A stretch of 64,000 nucleotides of DNA from Eupeodes corollae. Its lineage: Eukaryota; Arthropoda; Insecta; Diptera; Syrphidae. The stretch covers positions 143,093,133-143,157,132 of the forward strand of contig NC_079148.1 of NCBI RefSeq assembly GCF_945859685.1, written 5' to 3'. A model generated the notes under the pieces. The model ran no database searches. It saw only the letters and a list, made by a program, of their open reading frames with translations, and was not told where the DNA came from. Position numbers and translations under genes: made by a program. Of this stretch, positions 61,051 through 64,000 are shown piece by piece (the stretch's first letter is position 1; every line of letters begins with the position of its first letter).

Positions 61051-62100
61051 GGATGCGACCCACGCTGATAACTTCCCATCCCGTCTGTCGATTTGTCTTG
61101 CTTAAAAGTTTGTCTATATGTACTCGTATACATTTTTACCAAATGTGCGTACTATTTTTTGTAGATTTTATTTTTTTATGAAAAAATGGACTGTTGGATT
61201 TTTATTTAAAAATTAATAAATATCGAAAACAATATTTTCTGTGAAATAAAATAAGTTTGAAGCCAATATTTTTAATTTTTGAAAAGCTATTTAATTCGAA
61301 AGTAAATTTTTACCAAGTTTTAGTATTGTTTTTTTAGAGTTTTATTTTTTGTAAAAAATACTGTCAATTCGATTTTTTTCAAAATTTAACTGAATGTTAC
61401 GAGTAACAACAATATGTTTTGAAAGGTAAAAGTAGTTTAAGGCCAATATCTAAAATTTTTGAAAAGTTATTTGAGTCGAAAATCAATTTTTTACCAACTT
61501 TTATTAATATTTTTGTTTAGGTTTTTATTTTTTTATTAAAAAACTGTAACTTCTATTTTTCTCAAAATTTCACCAAATGGTAAAACTTTAATTTTCGTTG
61601 CACTTAATTATATTGGAGATTAAATCATTTTGTATTAGTAAAATTTTTTTTCGAGATGAAAAATTTTTGTCAGCTTTTTTGATTTATAGGAAAAACTGTT
61701 GATTGGATTTTTTTCCAAAAATATATTTGTTTGGTATCACGTTACAATATATAATATAAAATGTAATTCAGGTCTTTAGATATTTAGGGTTAACCAAAAT
61801 TTTCACCTTTTTTTAAACTGCTTTAGTAAAAAAAAAACACCAACGCAATTTTCTTGAGAGCCCTTTCTGGATCTTTCTGCCTTATTATTTGTATAACAAC
61901 ATATATTTGAAGTGGATATCTCTTAGGGATCTTGAGTTATGAACGAAGAAAAAAAACGTCGTGAACGTACGTACACACGCACGCACGGACATCTTTCTAA
62001 AAATATTTATTTCGAATCTAGGGAACCTGAAACGTCAAGAAATGTCAAAATTTTCAATTTGACAAATCGGACATTACAATAACTTCCTATGGGAAGTTAA
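61044..62100 (+). repeat. unclassified 0.9-1 kb repeat, copy 3
   Basis: The longest copy. It begins near CTGGGATGCGAC / TAACTTCCCATCC (61048-61080) and runs through the shared blocks. It includes a CGTACGTACACACGCACGCACGG tract near 61965 and ends with a hairpin, TAACTTCC-TAT-GGGAAGTTA (62079-62099). The start TAACTTCCCAT and end ATGGGAAGTTA are inverted. No conserved frame, so probably non-autonomous. Confidence 0.75.
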
Positions 62101-62639
62101 AAATTCTACAAAAATATAAGAAAATAATAGTTTGCATATCAGTGCTACCAATTCACAACACAATGTACAACTTTTTGTACAGCTTTTTACGAGCTTACAG
62201 CAAACCAGATGTCAAATTGGAAATGACGTGCAGAGTAGGTTTAAAGACGGTAATTTTCACATGTAAGGTTCTGTTTTCATTGCGAGATCATCCTAGTTTT
62301 AGAGATAAACTCGAGTTAACTCATGAATCTCGTAACCTTTACAGCAATTAAAAAAGCTGATGTTATTTCTTTAGTGAAATAATAAATAATTTGTTTGTTA
62401 TATTTAGACTCCGACTTGAGCGATGAAGGTTTATACGAAATTTCAAATTTAACTGTTTTGAGAAAAATAAACATGTATCAGATTGTGACTAATTCATTTT
62501 TATTTATTTGGTGAAAAATTTCTGAATTTCATTTGTCAAATAAAATGTCAAAATCTATCGAATTCGATCGAAATTTTTTCAGTGATAAGAAAATATAATA
62601 CCACTCAAGAATAAACTCTGAATGTGGGATTAACCAGCT

Positions 62640-63100
62640 CTGAGCTTAGCTTGGAGTTAACTTAGCACTGAAAAACAGGATCTTAGAAAAGCACAAGAGC
62701 CGTGAAAATCGGTCAATGAAAGTTTAGGACCATCAATTGTTGGCCAGAAGTTCTATTACCGTCTGCGTGCCCTGAAAGAAATTCAAAGGGTCGGAAAATG
62801 AGTTCCGCTGAAATTGAACTACAGGCCTATGGAACGCTGCCAAATCACATATTCGAAATCTTGCTTGCTACATTAAAAAATTAGCCGTCAAAAGCTACTT
62901 CGCTCAACTCAACACTCAACTGGAAGTGCTTATTTATTCCACTTATTCTCCAGACCTAGCCCTATTCGAATAATATCTGTTTTTGGCAATGAGTTTAGTC
63001 AAACGCCACCTACATTCATACCAAGAAGTCCGAAAATGCCTTGAGGGGTTTGTTTCGAAACAGAAGACAAAATTGACATATAAGTAGTATTCAGGAACTT
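62640..63100 (+). pseudogene. mariner-like transposase remnant
   Basis: The plus strand reads VLIYSTYSPDLALFE, then YLFLAMSLVKRHLHSYQEVR (about 62925-63040) and KCLEGFVSKQKTK. This matches the C-terminal catalytic end of mariner transposases (YSPDLAPSD expected). The final Asp region is LFE, so the third catalytic residue is lost. Upstream similarity is weak. Confidence 0.65.
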
Positions 63101-64000
63101 TGACTTTTGCTTTTTTTTGAAAAAAAGTATGTATTTTTCGAATAAATATTTAAAAAAAAAATTAAAAACGTTGTTACTCCGTTAAAAAATTATACCAAAC
63201 ATTTTTAAAAGACGCATCGAATAACTAAGAATTTCAGGCCTTCCAAAATGTACGCCAGATTTAAATTTTCTTTAAACTTTCATAATTTTTGAATTGCTGG
63301 CCAATCAAAACACTTTTGTCAAAGAGTGAAGAGTTACAAACATTTAACTATTCAAATAACGAAAAATTCAAATCTTTCAAAAGTTTTTAGATACAACAGA
63401 TGTTTAAGGTTACTGTTTTCAAAATTCCACTTATTTTTTTTAAACCTATTAAAAAAAAGAAGAGCAATTGTAAAATTTTTTCGCAGGTATGCTTTATTTT
63501 GTTTTCATTGAGCTTATTTTTATTTGAATACTAATAAAAGTAAATTTCGGACTTTCTTAACATCTGTAAAAGTTCTTTTTTACCTCCAAATAAAGCTTAG
63601 TAAAGTTTTACTTTTGACATGATGTTCGGGAATTTCTTGAAAGATACTTCGAATTTTATCTTCTAAACGAAGTTTGATGTCAAAGTCAAAGTATCAGTCT
63701 CCTATTAACTTGCTTCTAAACTACTTATGTTTTAACTCCAAAAACGTCAAAGCATCAGTCTCCTATTGACTTGCTTCTTAACTACTTAGTTTTTTTACTC
63801 AAAAAACGCCTTTAGCAAATCAACGAGAAATTTAGAAACTTATGTATCTTTGACATGATTCTCAGTTTAATTTGTTTAAGATTGCTTCCAAAATTAAATA
63901 TCGCAACTTGATAAGCCTTGAATCAACTTTTTTCAATATTGAAATGCTAACAAAATACAGTTTCAATATTTTCCATAAAATCTATAAAGGCCTTTAAGCT
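63100..64000. other. AT-rich DNA, no gene seen
   Basis: A local duplication is visible: GTCAAAG(T/C)ATCAGTCTCCTATT(A/G)ACTTGCTTCT at about 63685 and 63748, a 62-63 bp offset. No gene is supported. Confidence 0.5.

Overview
The window looks like nuclear DNA of a true fly (Diptera, probably a brachyceran). The evidence is an AT-rich background, introns of about 58-70 bp with fly-type GT/AG sites, CAA/CAG/GAT microsatellites, and insect families of Tc1/mariner, pogo and jockey/CR1/I-type elements. Species cannot be told from the sequence alone. Gene density is very low: one gene is fully readable, and most of the rest is decayed mobile-element sequence.

The clear gene is an eight-exon Rabaptin-5 orthologue on the + strand (coding 33975-36409, 642 codons). 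Rabaptin-5 is a coiled-coil effector of the early-endosome GTPase Rab5. This one ends in a FYVE-type zinc finger carrying an altered core motif (RKQHCR). A 5' UTR splice acceptor precedes it. Starting about 215 bp after its stop is a satellite array (36625-38400) of about 13 monomers near 143 bp. The array has a three-monomer higher-order period of about 443 bp, and most monomers carry the dyad TCCGTCAAA...TTTGACGGA.

Region by region: 1-1350 GC-richer island; 3.2-5.9 kb two minus-strand LINE remnants; 9.6-12.4 kb two plus-strand LINE remnants, one with a SINE inserted in its catalytic YADD codons; 15.0-16.9 kb a mariner-superfamily transposase interrupted by a LINE; 17.0-18.6 kb a LINE followed by a SINE; 19.5-20.6 kb GC-richer island; 20.9-21.75 kb a decayed tandem repeat; 22.6-23.2 kb a LINE; 24.4-24.8 kb a hairpin and a second tRNA-like SINE head; 26.9-27.1 kb a SINE with perfect target duplications; 27.63-29.21 kb a Tc1-like element with both inverted repeats; 30.7-31.65 kb the first copy of a roughly 0.9-1 kb unclassified repeat; 33.9-36.6 kb Rabaptin-5; 36.6-38.4 kb satellite; 40.7-41.5 kb an I-type LINE end; 41.98-43.21 kb a mariner with both ends; 44.5-44.9 kb a transposase fragment; 46.9-47.5 and 50.9-51.6 kb GC-richer islands with promoter-like signals; 48.2-50.5 kb AT-rich diffuse repeats; 52.1-52.24 kb a possible first coding exon; 53.3-54.3 kb a pogo/Tigger-like transposase; 55.65-57.25 kb a LINE; 57.4-58.35 and 61.04-62.1 kb further copies of the unclassified repeat; 60.6-61.05 and 62.6-63.1 kb transposase remnants.

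All mobile-element coding sequences seen here are broken, so none is likely to be active. Clade names for the LINEs are tentative because no database search was possible. I found no convincing new multi-gene system. The most unusual structures are the dyad-bearing higher-order satellite beside the gene, the YADD-targeted SINE insertion, the three-copy 1-kb repeat family, and a candidate 5' end of an unidentified gene at 51.4-52.24 kb.
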